A stretch of DNA of 64,000 nt from Streptomyces xanthophaeus (GCF_030440515.1 NZ_CP076543.1:2542001-2606000), one strand, 5' to 3'. Counted from the stretch's first letter, positions 7,884-17,418 are shown. Made by a program: numbers and translations. The notes: a model not told the origin generated them from the sequence alone.

Positions 7884-9317
7884 TTACCCCATCTCCTCCA
7901 GCGCCTTGCCCTTGGTCTCCGGCACCCACTTGAGGATGAACGGGATCGAGAGCAGGGCGAAGCCGGTGTAGATCATGTACGCGCCGGACAGGTTCCAGTC
8001 CGAGAGCGACGGGAAGCTGACGGTGATGACCCAGTTGGCGATCCACTGGGCGGCGGCGGCCACGCCGAGGGCGGCGGCCCGGATGCGGCCCGGGAACATC
8101 TCGCCGAGCAGCACCCAGACGACCACGCCCCAGGAGAGGGCGAAGAAGAGGACGAAGCAGTTGGCGGCGACCAGGGCCACGATGCCCTGGGCGTGCGGCA
8201 GGGAGATGTCGTCGCCGACCCCGGACTTGTACGAGAAGGCCCAGGCGGCCAGGCCCAGCGAGATCGACATGCCGACGGAGCCGATGAGCGCGAGCGGCTT
8301 GCGGCCGATCCGGTCGACGAAGATCATCGCGATCACCGTACCGATGATGTTCACGACCGAGGTCTCGAAGGAGTACAGGAACGAGGCGCTCGCGTCGATG
8401 CCGACCGACTGCCACAGCGAGGAGCTGTAGTAGAAGATCACGTTGATGCCGACCAGCTGCTGGAACAGCGAGAGGCCGATACCCACCCAGACGATGGGCA
8501 GGAAGCCGAAGCGGCCGCCGAGCAGGTCCTTGAAGGTGGACTTGTGCTCGGAGCGCATCGCGTGCTCGATCTCGGCGACCCGTTCCTCCAGGTCGATCTT
8601 CGAACCCTCGACCTCGGTCAGCACCTTCCTGGCCTCGTCGTTGCGGCCGACGGAGATCAGGAAGCGGGGGGACTCCGGGATGACGAAGGACATCAGCCCG
8701 TAGAGGGCGGCCGGGACGACCATGACGCCCAGCATCCACTGCCAGGCCTCCAGGCCCGCGATGTTGCCGCGCTGGTCCCCGTCGGCGAGGTTCAGGATGG
8801 CCCAGTTCACGAGCTGGGAGACGGCGATGCCGATGACGATGGCGGCCTGCTGGAAGGAGGCGAGGCGGCCGCGGTAGGCGGCCGGGGACACCTCGGCGAT
8901 GTAGGCGGGGCCGATGACGGAGGCCATGCCGATGCCGATGCCGCCGATGACGCGCCACATGGCGAGGTCCCACAGCGCGAACGGAAGGGCCGAACCGAGG
9001 GCGCTCGCGGTGAAGAGGAGGGCGGCGATCTGCATGCAGCGGATTCGGCCGATCCGGTCAGCGATGCGGCCCGCGGTGGCGGCGCCGAACGCGCAGCCGA
9101 TCAGTGCGGCGGCGATCACCTGGGCGAGCGCCGCGGACCCGACGTCGAACCGTTCGCGGATGGCGACGACGGCGCCGTTGATGACGGAACTGTCGTACCC
9201 GAAGAGGAAGCCGCCCATCGCCGCGGCCGCGGCGATGAAGATGACATGGCCGAGGTGCTCGGGGTGCGGCGAAGATCCGCCGCCAGGTGCCGGGGCCCGC
9301 GATGTGCTGCTGGTCAA
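7884..9317 (-). CDS. glcP: Glucose permease GlcP-type MFS sugar porter
   Basis: 477-aa, 12-TM sugar:H+ symporter of the major facilitator family, closely resembling Streptomyces GlcP, the main glucose uptake system and hence the route for glucose repression. Motifs: GGFLFGYDSSVINGA in TM1, GRIADRIGRIR and VDRIGRKPL loops, PAYIAEVSPAAYRGRLAS, QQLVGINVIFYYS (TM7), PESPRFLI and the C-terminal VPETKGKALEE. The start chosen is TTG at 9317, which has a CGGAG RBS and yields an N-terminus of the usual length (xTSSTSRAPAPGG); an in-frame ATG at 9380 would add 21 residues without a better RBS. Confidence 0.92.
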   Translation of the reverse strand: MTSSTSRAPAPGGGSSPHPEHLGHVIFIAAAAAMGGFLFGYDSSVINGAVVAIRERFDVGSAALAQVIAAALIGCAFGAATAGRIADRIGRIRCMQIAALLFTASALGSALPFALWDLAMWRVIGGIGIGMASVIGPAYIAEVSPAAYRGRLASFQQAAIVIGIAVSQLVNWAILNLADGDQRGNIAGLEAWQWMLGVMVVPAALYGLMSFVIPESPRFLISVGRNDEARKVLTEVEGSKIDLEERVAEIEHAMRSEHKSTFKDLLGGRFGFLPIVWVGIGLSLFQQLVGINVIFYYSSSLWQSVGIDASASFLYSFETSVVNIIGTVIAMIFVDRIGRKPLALIGSVGMSISLGLAAWAFSYKSGVGDDISLPHAQGIVALVAANCFVLFFALSWGVVVWVLLGEMFPGRIRAAALGVAAAAQWIANWVITVSFPSLSDWNLSGAYMIYTGFALLSIPFILKWVPETKGKALEEMG

Positions 9318-9404
9318 GGTGTGCTCCGTGGGGGTTTTGTCCGTCCTCACAGTGGCGCACAGTTCAAGATCGGGCACCACTCGAAGGCGGGAGACAGCGG
9401 AGCG

Positions 9405-9432
9405 AGCCTATGCGTTCAGTTTCTGAAGTCAA
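9405..9432 (-). promoter_or_regulatory. Candidate sigma-70-type promoter of glcP
   Basis: On the minus strand TTGACT (9432-9427), a 16-bp spacer and TAGGCT (9410-9405). This resembles a vegetative HrdB promoter and lies about 90 bp upstream of the glcP start. The region is notably AT-richer than its surroundings. Confidence 0.5.
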
Positions 9433-9500
9433 TACTTGGCTTGAAGTTGATGTGTCCGGAAGATTACCGACATTGGATTCACTTCTTGAAACTACGGGTC

Positions 9501-12500
9501 TCAGCGGAGCCGTTGGCTGATGACCTTGGAGACTCCGTCCCCCTGCATCGAGACGCCGTAGAGCGCGTCCGCGACCTCCATCGTCCGCTTCTGGTGCGTG
9601 ATGACGATCAGCTGCGAGCTCTCCTGGAGCTCCTCCATGATCCGGATCAGCCGCTGCAGATTGGTGTCGTCGAGCGCGGCCTCGACCTCGTCCATCACGT
9701 AGAACGGGCTGGGGCGTGCCATGAAGATGGACACCAGCAGCGCCACGGCGGTGAGCGAGCGCTCGCCGCCGGAGAGCAGCGACAGCCGCTTGACCTTCTT
9801 GCCCGGCGGACGGGCCTCCACGTCGATGCCGGTGGTCAGCATGTTGTCGGGGTCGGTGAGGATCAGCCGGCCCTCGCCGCCGGGGAACAGGCGCGAGAAC
9901 ACCCCCTCGAACTCCCGGGCCGTATCCCGGTACGCCTCGGTGAAGACCTGCTCGACGCGCTGGTCGACCTCCTTCACGACTTGAAGGAGATCGGCCCTCG
10001 TCTTACGGAGATCCTCCAGCTGCTCGCTGAGGAACTGGTGGCGCTCCTCCAGCGCCGCGAACTCCTCCAGCGCGAGCGGGTTGACCTTGCCGAGCTGCTG
10101 GTAGGCGCGTTCGGCGGCCTTGAGCCGCTTCTCCTGCTGGGCCCGGACGAAGGGGCCGGGCCGGTTGCGCGGGTCCTGCGGATCCTCCGGCAGGACCTCG
10201 CCCTCGGCGGCCGGGGACGGGGGCACCGGCTGGTCGGGGCCGTACTCGGCGACCAGCCCGGCGGCCGCCATGCCGAACTCCTCCAGCGACCTGGCCTCCA
10301 GCGCCTCGATGCGCAGCCGCTGCTCGGCCCCGAGCACCTCGCCGCGGTGGACCGAGTCGGTGAGCTTGTCCAGCTCCCCCTTCAACTCCCGGCCGCGGTT
10401 GCGCGCCTCGCCGAGCTCCCGCTCGCGCAGGCCCTTCGCCCGTTCGGCCGCCACCCGCTCCTCGTCGGCCCTGCCGAGCGACACCTCCACGTGCGCGAGG
10501 AGCTGCCGGGACCCGTCGGCCACCGCCCGGGCCACCTCCGCCTCGTGGCGCAGCCGGGCCCGGCGGCGCTCCGCGCGGGTCCGGGCCTCGCGTTCCGCAC
10601 GGGCCCCGCGGTCGAGTGAATCCGCCCGTCCGGCCAGCCCCTTGACCCGCTCCTCGAGGGTCCTGAGCTGCAGCCGGGCCTCCATCTCGGTCTGCCGGGC
10701 GTTGGCCCCGTCGGCGGCGAGCCGGTCCCGCCGGGAGCCGTCCGGCTCCTCGTCCACCGGCATCTCCTCGGCGGTCGCGAGGCGCTCCGCGCACTCCTCC
10801 ACGTCTGCCAGCGCCTGTTCCAGGGCGTCCTGGGCCCTGGCCGCGGCGGCGGCGCTGCGTTCGGCCTCGCCGGCCGCGCCCTTCGCCTGCCCGGCGAGCC
10901 GCCCGAGCTGCTGGGCGACCCCGGCCCGGGCCGCTTCTGCGGCGCGCCGCCGCTCGGCGAGCTCCTCGACCAGGGCGGCCGCGTCCTGACGGCGCGCCTG
11001 GGCGGCCGCCCGGGCGTCGGCGAGCTCCTCGCACCGGACGCCGAGCCGGACCAGCTCGCCCGCGGCCTCGTCGACGGCCGCCTGCACCTCGATCAGGCTG
11101 GGGGCTCCGGCGGAGCCACCGTGCGCGAGGTGCGCACCGAGCACGTCACCGTCGAGGGTCACGGCCACCGCGTCGGGGCGCTGCGCGATCAGCGCCTCGG
11201 CCTCGTCGAGGGTCCCGACCACGACGTGGTCCCGCAGCACCCACTCCACGGCCCGCCGCACCTCCGCGTCCCCGCCGACCAGTCCGGCGGCCGGTACGGG
11301 CGCGCCCGCCGGTGCGCCGCCCGCGAGCGGCTCCGGGGCCGGCGCCGAGGCGGACGCACCGACGCTCACCGGCAGGTGCGGTGCGTGCGCGGGCAGATCT
11401 CCGTCCCGGGAGGGGGCCGGACGGGGGACCGCTCCCGGGGATCCGGCTCCACCGGCAGCCGCTGCCCCGGCCACGTCCCCGTCCGCGGGTCCGGCCGAGG
11501 CCTGGCCCGGGAGGGCGGGTGCGGCGGCCGGGGCGATCAGCAGGGTGGCGCGGCCCGCGTCCGCCTCACGGAGGTGGCGGATCGCCTCGGCCGCCGCCCC
11601 CGGGGAGGCCACCGCCAGCGCGTCCGCGGCCGAGCCCAGTGCGGCGGCCACGGCGACCTCGTACCCGGGGGCCACCGACAGTCTCTGCGCCGCCGGTCCC
11701 AGCAGCCCGGCCAGCCGCTCCCGCGCCGCGAGCAGTGCGCCCGTACCGTCCTTGCGGCGCAGCCCCAGCGCCAGCGCGTCCCGGCGCGCCGAGACGGCCG
11801 CCCGTGAGCGCTCCGCCCCGGACAGGTCCTCCCGGGCGGCGGACAGTTCCGCCTCGGCCCGTGCCAGCCGTTCCCGCGCGCTCTCGTGGTCGGTGCCGGC
11901 CGACGGGTCGTCGAGGCCGCCGACCTCCTCCGCCAGTGCCTCGTACTCCTGCTGCGCGGCGGCGGCCCGGGACTGCGCCTCGTCCCGCGCCGCGACGAGC
12001 CGGTCGATCTCGGCCTGCGCCGCCCCCGCACGGGAGCGGGCCGCGCCGAGCCGCCCGGTCAGCCGGGCCAGTCCCTCGCGCCGGTCGGCGATGGCCCGCG
12101 CGGCGTCCCGCAGCCGGCGTTCCTCCTCGGCCAGCGCCCGTTCCAGCTCCGCCCGGTGCTCGGCCGTGTCCTCCAGCGCCCGCGAGGCCGCCTCCAGGGC
12201 CGCTGTCAGTTCCGCCTCCTGCTCACGGATCCGCGCGGCTTCCCGCTCCATCTCCTCGGGATCGCGGCCGCGCCGCTCCTCCTCGGCCGGAGCCGAGGCG
12301 CTCTTGACCCGCGCGTCCGCCAGGGAGGCGGTCCCCCGGACGCGTTCGGCGAGCTGCGACAGTTCGTACCAGGTCTGCTGCGCCCGCTGCAGCCGCGGTG
12401 CGAGCTCCCGTACCGCCTCCTCCAGCTCCGCCTCGCGCCGCACGGCGCCCGCGAGCTGGGCCTCGGCGGCCTCCTTGCGCTCCTTGAGCGCCGCCTCGTC

Positions 12501-13238
12501 CGCGATCTCCGCGTCGAGGGCGCGCCGCAGTACGACCAGGTCGTCGGCGAGCAGCCGCAGCCGCGCGTCGCGCAGGTCCGCCTGGATCACGGCCGCCCGC
12601 CGGGCGACCGCCGCCTGCCGTCCCAGGGGCTTGAGCTGGCGCCGCAGCTCGTCGCCGAGGTCCTGGACGCGCGCGAGATTGGCCTGCATCGCGTCCAGTT
12701 TCCGCAGCGCCTTCTCCTTGCGCTTGCGGTGCTTGAGTACGCCGGCCGCCTCCTCGATGAAGGCGCGGCGGCCCATGGGGTCGGCGTGCAGTACGGAGTC
12801 CAGCTGGCCCTGTCCGACGATGACGTGCATCTCGCGGCCGATGCCGGAGTCGGAGAGCAGTTCCTGGATGTCGAGCAGGCGGCAGGTGTCACCGTTGATC
12901 TGGTACTCGCTGCTACCGCCGCGGAACATGATCCGGGTGATCGTGACTTCGGCGTAGTCGATGGGGAGCGCGCCGTCGGAGTTGTCGATCGTCAGGGAGA
13001 CCTCGGCCCGTCCGAGCGGCGGGCGCCCGGTGGTCCCGGCGAAGATGACGTCCTCCATCTTCCCGCCGCGCAGGGACTTGGCCCCCTGCTCGCCCATGAC
13101 CCAGGACAGCGCGTCCACCACATTGGACTTGCCGGAGCCGTTCGGGCCCACGACACAGGTGATTCCGGGCTCGAAACGCAAGGTGGTGGCGGACGCGAAG
13201 GATTTGAAGCCACGCAGGGTCAGGGACTTGAGGTGCAC
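9501..13238 (-). CDS. smc: Chromosome segregation protein SMC with an enlarged hinge
   Basis: 1245-aa SMC ATPase, the core of the condensin-like SMC-ScpAB complex. It starts with GTG at 13238 (MHLKSLTLRGFKSFASATT). The N-terminal head has Walker A GPNGSGKSN (~32-40). Long coiled coils with Arg/Ala/Glu heptads flank a central hinge. The C-terminal head has signature LSGGERSL and Walker B FYVMDEVEAALDD. The usual length is near 1180-1200; the excess is an Ala/Pro/Gly-rich insertion of roughly 90 residues at ~564-656, between ATLLIA and GDAEVRRAVEWVLRD in the hinge. It is followed upstream by a small coiled-coil gene and acyP, both in the same direction. Confidence 0.97.
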   Translation of the reverse strand: MHLKSLTLRGFKSFASATTLRFEPGITCVVGPNGSGKSNVVDALSWVMGEQGAKSLRGGKMEDVIFAGTTGRPPLGRAEVSLTIDNSDGALPIDYAEVTITRIMFRGGSSEYQINGDTCRLLDIQELLSDSGIGREMHVIVGQGQLDSVLHADPMGRRAFIEEAAGVLKHRKRKEKALRKLDAMQANLARVQDLGDELRRQLKPLGRQAAVARRAAVIQADLRDARLRLLADDLVVLRRALDAEIADEAALKERKEAAEAQLAGAVRREAELEEAVRELAPRLQRAQQTWYELSQLAERVRGTASLADARVKSASAPAEEERRGRDPEEMEREAARIREQEAELTAALEAASRALEDTAEHRAELERALAEEERRLRDAARAIADRREGLARLTGRLGAARSRAGAAQAEIDRLVAARDEAQSRAAAAQQEYEALAEEVGGLDDPSAGTDHESARERLARAEAELSAAREDLSGAERSRAAVSARRDALALGLRRKDGTGALLAARERLAGLLGPAAQRLSVAPGYEVAVAAALGSAADALAVASPGAAAEAIRHLREADAGRATLLIAPAAAPALPGQASAGPADGDVAGAAAAGGAGSPGAVPRPAPSRDGDLPAHAPHLPVSVGASASAPAPEPLAGGAPAGAPVPAAGLVGGDAEVRRAVEWVLRDHVVVGTLDEAEALIAQRPDAVAVTLDGDVLGAHLAHGGSAGAPSLIEVQAAVDEAAGELVRLGVRCEELADARAAAQARRQDAAALVEELAERRRAAEAARAGVAQQLGRLAGQAKGAAGEAERSAAAAARAQDALEQALADVEECAERLATAEEMPVDEEPDGSRRDRLAADGANARQTEMEARLQLRTLEERVKGLAGRADSLDRGARAEREARTRAERRRARLRHEAEVARAVADGSRQLLAHVEVSLGRADEERVAAERAKGLRERELGEARNRGRELKGELDKLTDSVHRGEVLGAEQRLRIEALEARSLEEFGMAAAGLVAEYGPDQPVPPSPAAEGEVLPEDPQDPRNRPGPFVRAQQEKRLKAAERAYQQLGKVNPLALEEFAALEERHQFLSEQLEDLRKTRADLLQVVKEVDQRVEQVFTEAYRDTAREFEGVFSRLFPGGEGRLILTDPDNMLTTGIDVEARPPGKKVKRLSLLSGGERSLTAVALLVSIFMARPSPFYVMDEVEAALDDTNLQRLIRIMEELQESSQLIVITHQKRTMEVADALYGVSMQGDGVSKVISQRLR

Positions 13239-13398
13239 GCCGCCGGACTCTACCTTTCGCGTCCGGTTTCACCCATGAAGGTGCTGGGCACAACTGACGC
13301 CAATGGGATCAGGCCCCCCACCTGGCCCTGTGGTACGCGGCGCGGCGGTCCGGGGAACAGCCCGGGGGAAGGCAGGGGAAGAGGACGAGGAAAGAAAG

Positions 13399-13420
13399 AA
13401 GGGACGCCGGAGCGTCCCTT
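13399..13420 (-). terminator. Intrinsic terminator after the 72-aa gene
   Basis: Perfect 9-bp stem aagggacgc / gcgtccctt with a 4-nt loop. On the minus strand it is followed by TTCTTTCTTTCC, a pyrimidine-rich tail, so it should terminate leftward transcription from the small gene before smc. Confidence 0.75.
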
Positions 13421-13464
13421 GCAGATCATGCGGGGCTGGAGTCGAGCGACGGGTGAAGCACGGG

Positions 13465-13683
13465 TCAGGTGAGCGCAGGCTCCGCCTGGGGTACGTCGAT
13501 GTCGATGCTGCCGAGCAGCGAGTCTCCGTCGTGCTGAGCGGCGGCCGCGTTCAGCGCGTCATTTTCGGACTGAATCCGTACGAGCTCGGACTCGAGGTCC
13601 TGGACGCGCTGCTGAAGCCGTCGCATCTCGGCGAGGAGTCGCGGGTCGGAACCGCCGACGTAACCGAGAAGCGCCTTTGCCAT
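13465..13683 (-). CDS. Small conserved coiled-coil protein, function unknown
   Basis: 72 aa from ATG at 13683, with a GGAGG RBS; longer in-frame upstream sequence looks non-coding. The N-terminus MAKALLGYVGGSDPRLLAEM is followed by a heptad-like helix (RRLQQRVQDLESELVRIQSE, ~21-40) and an acidic tail ending DIDVPQAEPALT. I recognise this as a protein conserved in actinobacteria, but no function is known to me. The leucine-zipper-like helix suggests dimerisation or partner binding. It lies upstream of smc in the same direction, separated by a terminator. Confidence 0.8.
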   Translation of the reverse strand: MAKALLGYVGGSDPRLLAEMRRLQQRVQDLESELVRIQSENDALNAAAAQHDGDSLLGSIDIDVPQAEPALT

Positions 13684-14031
13684 GATGGATGGTCCTCCAC
13701 ACTGAGTGACCGACCGAAGCGGTGTGGGTCGTGAGGGAATCGCACCCGCGGATGTCCGACAGCGACTGACAGTCACTGCGCTTGCTACTGCCAACACTGC
13801 CAAACAGCTCAGGTGCGCGGGGCTTCCAGCGTCTCACCAAAAAGTTTGACGGTCAACACGATCACGCCCCGTATCGGCGCGCGCCCCGGTCCCCGCAAGG
13901 GGTGTGGAGATCATCCTCATCTTCGAGCGTTCCACGGATCGGGCTCGTCGGCAACGCGTCGACGACGAATGCGCAGTTCCGACCGTGTGCGGAGGCTCAG
14001 AGATGTGATGAGTGCATGATCAGTCGATCGG
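13684..14031. other. Intergenic stretch with no recognisable gene
   Basis: About 350 bp between acyP and the 72-aa gene, both on the minus strand. It should hold the promoter of the small gene. I see no convincing -35/-10 pair, hairpin or coding frame; forward frames here lack codon bias and an RBS. Confidence 0.4.
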
Positions 14032-14313
14032 TCACCGCATCCCGAATCCGTCGTAGCCACCGCGCGGTGTGCCCCAGATCTCTGTCACCCCGTCCACCCG
14101 GCCGGGCGTGTCGGAGGAGCGCAACCAGTCGAGCAGCCGGTGGCAATTCTCACGTTGACCTTCGGCGACCACCTGCACTCGCCCGTCGTCGAGGTTGAGC
14201 GCGAAGCCGACGACCCCGCCGATCTCCAGGGCGTTCTCCCTGGTGAACCAGCGGAAGCCCACTCCCTGCACACGGCCGCGCACCCAGGCGGTCAGACGGA
14301 CCTCTTCATTCAT
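14032..14313 (-). CDS. acyP: Acylphosphatase
   Basis: 93-aa cytosolic acylphosphatase that hydrolyses acyl phosphates such as carbamoyl phosphate and 1,3-bisphosphoglycerate. The signature [18 protein letters not shown] (residues ~11-28) contains the phosphate-binding loop and catalytic Arg; [20 protein letters not shown] carries the catalytic Asn. Full length for the family. ATG at 14313. Confidence 0.95.
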   Translation of the reverse strand: MNEEVRLTAWVRGRVQGVGFRWFTRENALEIGGVVGFALNLDDGRVQVVAEGQRENCHRLLDWLRSSDTPGRVDGVTEIWGTPRGGYDGFGMR

Positions 14314-14449
14314 GCGTGAACGCTAACCGGGCGAGCACTTTCGGGACACATCGCCCCCCTGGCCCCATGGCGTACAGTCGCGCACCAATGAACTCACCCA
14401 TTTGGGTGGGTAAGGGATGATCTTCACCCGGCAAGGAAGGCACGCTCCG

Positions 14450-15430
14450 ATGGGCCGTCACCGACTCCCCGCCCCGCCGCACAGCGGCGGCAAGCGCGGC
14501 ACCGCCCTGCGCACCGGCCTGCTGGGCGTCTCCGTGGCCGTCGCCCTCGGCACCGCGGCCGTCACCACCGGCATGGTGCCGGTCGGCGGTTCCTTCCCCT
14601 ATGTGGGTGTCAGCGGTACGGACGCCCCCACCACGGAGGCCAAGGCCAAGGCCCCGACCGGCTCCGATACGGTGCTGCCGCAGCAGAACGGCCTCGTGAA
14701 CCTCTCCGGCCGCGCCTCCGCCGGCACGGGGTCGGGCAGTGCGTCCCCGAAGCCGTCGGCCCCGGCCTCCCCGTCGGCGTCCGCCTCCCCGGCGCCCTCG
14801 CCGAGCGGCTCTCCGAGCGCCTCGCCCTCGCCGTCCGCCTCGCCGAGCGCCTCCCCCTCCCCGTCGGCCCCGTCCGCCACGCCGGCCCCGTCCACCAAGG
14901 CCCCGTCGGCCAAGGCCCCGTCCCCCAAGGCCCCGCGCACGAGTCCGGCCGCGCCGGTCGCGCCGACCGCCCCGGCACCGGCCACGAGCCAGGCTCCGGC
15001 CCCGGCACCCTCGAAGTCGACCACCGCCGAGCCCCGCCCGCCTCTGGACGGCCACTCCGCGGAGGAGTCCGCCGTCGTCGAGCTCGTGAACCAGGAGCGC
15101 GCGCTGGCCGGCTGCGGCCCGGTCCGGGCCAATCCGCCGCTCGCGGCGCTGGCCGGGGCCTTCAGCCTGGACATGGCCACCCGCGGCTTCTTCAGCCACG
15201 AGGACCCCGAGGGCAACAGCCCCTGGGACCGTGCCACCAAGGCCGGCATCTCCGGCCTCGGCGGCGAGAACATAGCCCGCGGCCAGGGTGACGCCGAGGC
15301 CGTGATGAAGGCGTGGATGAACAGCCCGGACCACAAGGCGAACATCCTCAACTGCGAGTTCCGCACCCTGGGCGTCGGCGTCCAGGTCTCCGCCGGCGGC
15401 CCCTGGTGGACCCAGGACTTCGGCTTCTAG
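14450..15430 (+). CDS. Secreted CAP-domain (SCP/PR1-like) protein with long low-complexity linker
   Basis: 326 aa from ATG at 14450, preceded by AAGGAAGG; an earlier in-frame ATG at 14417 lacks an RBS. The N-terminus is Arg-rich followed by a hydrophobic segment (LRTGLLGVSVAVALGTAAV, ~22-40), so it is a signal peptide or membrane anchor. A Ser/Pro/Ala/Lys-rich linker (~85-205) follows. The C-terminal CAP domain (~215-326) shows AEESAVVELVNQERALAGC, FSLDMATRGFFSHEDPEG, GENIARGQ and the closing WWTQDFGF; the His and Glu of the CAP cavity are present. Extracellular; the activity of bacterial CAP proteins is generally unknown. Confidence 0.88.
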   Translation: MGRHRLPAPPHSGGKRGTALRTGLLGVSVAVALGTAAVTTGMVPVGGSFPYVGVSGTDAPTTEAKAKAPTGSDTVLPQQNGLVNLSGRASAGTGSGSASPKPSAPASPSASASPAPSPSGSPSASPSPSASPSASPSPSAPSATPAPSTKAPSAKAPSPKAPRTSPAAPVAPTAPAPATSQAPAPAPSKSTTAEPRPPLDGHSAEESAVVELVNQERALAGCGPVRANPPLAALAGAFSLDMATRGFFSHEDPEGNSPWDRATKAGISGLGGENIARGQGDAEAVMKAWMNSPDHKANILNCEFRTLGVGVQVSAGGPWWTQDFGF

Positions 15431-15433
15431 GAC

Positions 15434-16045
15434 TCAGACCGCGGCGGCGGCCAGGGCCGCGCGGCCCGCGAGGACGATGCGGGTCTGCTCGGTGACGCGG
15501 CGGCCCAGGTGCTCGGCGGTCGCGATGTCGGCCTTGTGGACCGCGTCCGCGCCCTCGTCGGAGTTGGTCTGGGCGGCGGCTCCGGAGAAGAAGCCGAGGC
15601 GGTTCAGGTCGTTCTCGGAGGCCGTGCTGGAGTTCCAGCCCGGCTTCAGGCCCAGGTTGACCCAGCTCATGCCGTGCTGCGCGGCCAGGATCTGGAAGAA
15701 CTGCAGGGTGTGCAGCTTGTCGCCGCTCTTGGACGCGGAGTTCGTGAAGCCGGCCGCCACCTTGTCCTGCCAGACGTCGCCGAACCAGCGCTTCGAGGAG
15801 GCCTCGGCGAAGACGTGGAAGGCGCCGGAGGCGGTGCCCATGTACGTCGGGGAGCCGAAGACGATCGCGTCGGAGGCGTCGAGGAGCTCCCACTGGGCGT
15901 CGTCGATCTCGTCGACCTTGATCAGGTGAACGGTCGCCCCGGCTTCCACGGCGCCGCTGCGGACCGCCTCGGCGACGACGGCGGTGTGGCCGTAGCCGGA
16001 GTGGTAGGCGATCGAGACGACGGGGGTGTGCGTGATTGCGGACAA
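15434..16045 (-). CDS. Flavodoxin-family / WrbA-like NAD(P)H:quinone or FMN reductase
   Basis: 203-aa flavodoxin-fold protein. It starts with TTG at 16045, with a GGGAG RBS. The FMN phosphate loop is seen in SIAYHSGYGHTAVVAEAV (~10-27), and the second FMN loop in FGSPTYMGTASGAF (~63-76). The C-terminal region LKPGWNSSTASENDLNRLGFFSG is typical of this subfamily. It is divergent from an HxlR regulator 126 bp away, a common arrangement in which the regulator senses thiol or electrophile stress and controls the reductase. Its gene ends 3 bp from the convergent CAP gene. Confidence 0.85.
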   Translation of the reverse strand: MSAITHTPVVSIAYHSGYGHTAVVAEAVRSGAVEAGATVHLIKVDEIDDAQWELLDASDAIVFGSPTYMGTASGAFHVFAEASSKRWFGDVWQDKVAAGFTNSASKSGDKLHTLQFFQILAAQHGMSWVNLGLKPGWNSSTASENDLNRLGFFSGAAAQTNSDEGADAVHKADIATAEHLGRRVTEQTRIVLAGRAALAAAAV

Positions 16046-16127
16046 GGCTGATCTCTCCCTCGGGAAAACTCTCGTCGCGGCACAGGTCGTGGTGCGACGA
16101 GAGAAAGAGAATCACTAACTTTTAGAA

Positions 16128-16150
16128 AGCGCAACCCCCGGGTTAGCGCT
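16128..16150. promoter_or_regulatory. Palindromic candidate operator between flavodoxin and hxlR genes
   Basis: The sequence agcgc-aaccc-cc-gggtt-agcgct is an almost perfect palindrome (one inserted base). It ends 21 bp upstream of the hxlR ATG, in the only shared control region of the two divergent genes. An HxlR dimer site is inferred, not shown. Confidence 0.45.
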
Positions 16151-16171
16151 GCGGGCGAGTACGCTTGGGGT

Positions 16172-16576
16172 ATGGAGACCCCTGCCTGTACCGAAGCCGC
16201 AGAGACGGCACAACCGTTCGATGTCTTCGCGCGCGCCTGCCCGTCCCGGGAAACCCTTGAACACGTCACCGGCCGCTGGGGCAGCCTCACCGTCGGCGCC
16301 CTGCGCGAAGGCCCGTGCCGTTTCAACGAGCTGCGCCGCCGGGTGGAGGGCGTCAGCGAGAAGATGCTCTCCCAGACCCTGCACGCGCTGGAGCGCGACG
16401 GCATAGTCAACCGCGAGGCGCAGCCCACCAACCCGCCGCGCGTCGACTACGAGCTGACCCCGCTCGGCGTCGAGGTCGCGGACCGGCTGCTCGCACTCAT
16501 CCACTGCCTGGAGGGGAACATGACGGCGGTGCTGGGCGCCCGGCAGTCCTACGACGCCACGCGCGGCGGCCTCTGA
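16172..16576 (+). CDS. HxlR-family winged-helix transcriptional regulator
   Basis: 134-aa HxlR/MarR-like regulator. The conserved core is [20 protein letters not shown] (~25-44), then [37 protein letters not shown], the recognition helix and wing, and the [12 protein letters not shown] signature. Two cysteines near the N-terminus (C6, C25) could act in redox sensing, as in YodB/HypR; this is inference. It is divergent from the flavodoxin-like gene. Its 3' end overlaps the convergent mutM gene by 28 bp. Confidence 0.9.
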   Translation: METPACTEAAETAQPFDVFARACPSRETLEHVTGRWGSLTVGALREGPCRFNELRRRVEGVSEKMLSQTLHALERDGIVNREAQPTNPPRVDYELTPLGVEVADRLLALIHCLEGNMTAVLGARQSYDATRGGL

Positions 16577-17418
16577 CAGCGCGGGCAGAAGTAGCTCGAC
16601 CGGTTCATCCACGGCCGACGCCGTATCGGCGTGCCGCAGCGCCGGCAGGGTTCGTCCTCGCGCCCGTAGGCGTCGAGCGAACGGTCGAAGTAGCCCGACT
16701 CCCCGTTCACGTTGACGTACAGGCTGTCGAAGCTGGTGCCTCCGACCGCGAGGGCGGCGTTCATGACGTCCCGGGCATGGCCGAGGAGTTCCGCGCTCCG
16801 GGGGCGCGTGAGGCCCGCGGTGGGGCGCTCGTAGTGCAGCCTGGCGCGCCACAGCGCCTCGTCCGCGTAGATGTTGCCGACCCCGCTGATCAGGGACTGG
16901 TCCAGCAGCGCCCGCTTGACGGTGGTCCGCTTGGCGCGCAGCGCGAGATGGTAGGCACCCTCGTCGAACAGCGGGTCCAGGGGGTCGCGCGCGATGTGCG
17001 CGATCACGTCGGGCAGCCCGTCGGTGCTGCCGGCGGCGACCTCGTGCAGCGACAGGCCGCCGAAGGTCCGCTGGTCCACGAAGCGCAGCTCCGTCCCGGC
17101 GTCATCGTCGAAGCGCACCCGGATCCGCAGGTGCTTCTCGTCGGGGGCGTCCTGCGGCTGCACCAGCAGCTGCCCGCTCATCCCGAGGTGTCCGAGCACG
17201 GACAGGTCCCGGCCCTCCAGCGGCAGCCACAGGTACTTCCCGCGCCGCTGCGCCGCCCCGATGGTCTCCCCCCGCAGCCGCGCCGCGAAGTCGGCCCCGC
17301 CGCCCGGATGGCGCCGGACGGCCCGCGGATGCAGGACCTCGACGGCCTCGACGGTCCGCCCCGACACCCAGCGCTCCAGCCCCCGCCGCACGACTTCGAC
17401 TTCGGGCAACTCGGGCAC
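16549..17418 (-). CDS. mutM: Formamidopyrimidine-DNA glycosylase
   Basis: 289-aa Fpg/MutM, a bifunctional glycosylase/AP lyase that removes 8-oxoguanine. The GTG at 17418, with GGAGG 7 nt upstream, gives the required N-terminus [15 protein letters not shown], in which Pro2 and Glu3 are catalytic. The [13 protein letters not shown] block and the helix-two-turn-helix region ([17 protein letters not shown]) are present. The C-terminal zinc finger is intact (CRRCGTPI ... [10 protein letters not shown]). It is in the rnc-mutM leftward cluster typical of actinobacteria. Confidence 0.96.
   Translation of the reverse strand: MPELPEVEVVRRGLERWVSGRTVEAVEVLHPRAVRRHPGGGADFAARLRGETIGAAQRRGKYLWLPLEGRDLSVLGHLGMSGQLLVQPQDAPDEKHLRIRVRFDDDAGTELRFVDQRTFGGLSLHEVAAGSTDGLPDVIAHIARDPLDPLFDEGAYHLALRAKRTTVKRALLDQSLISGVGNIYADEALWRARLHYERPTAGLTRPRSAELLGHARDVMNAALAVGGTSFDSLYVNVNGESGYFDRSLDAYGREDEPCRRCGTPIRRRPWMNRSSYFCPRCQRPPRVAS

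Noticed and set aside
6582..10619. Long plus-strand open frame of over 1300 codons
   Set aside because: It crosses real genes on both strands (LLM oxidoreductase, glcP, smc) and its composition is that of a shadow frame in high-GC DNA; no RBS or domain.
14739..15030. Ser/Pro/Ala repeats in the CAP gene as a separate element
   Set aside because: They are an in-frame low-complexity linker between the membrane segment and the CAP domain.
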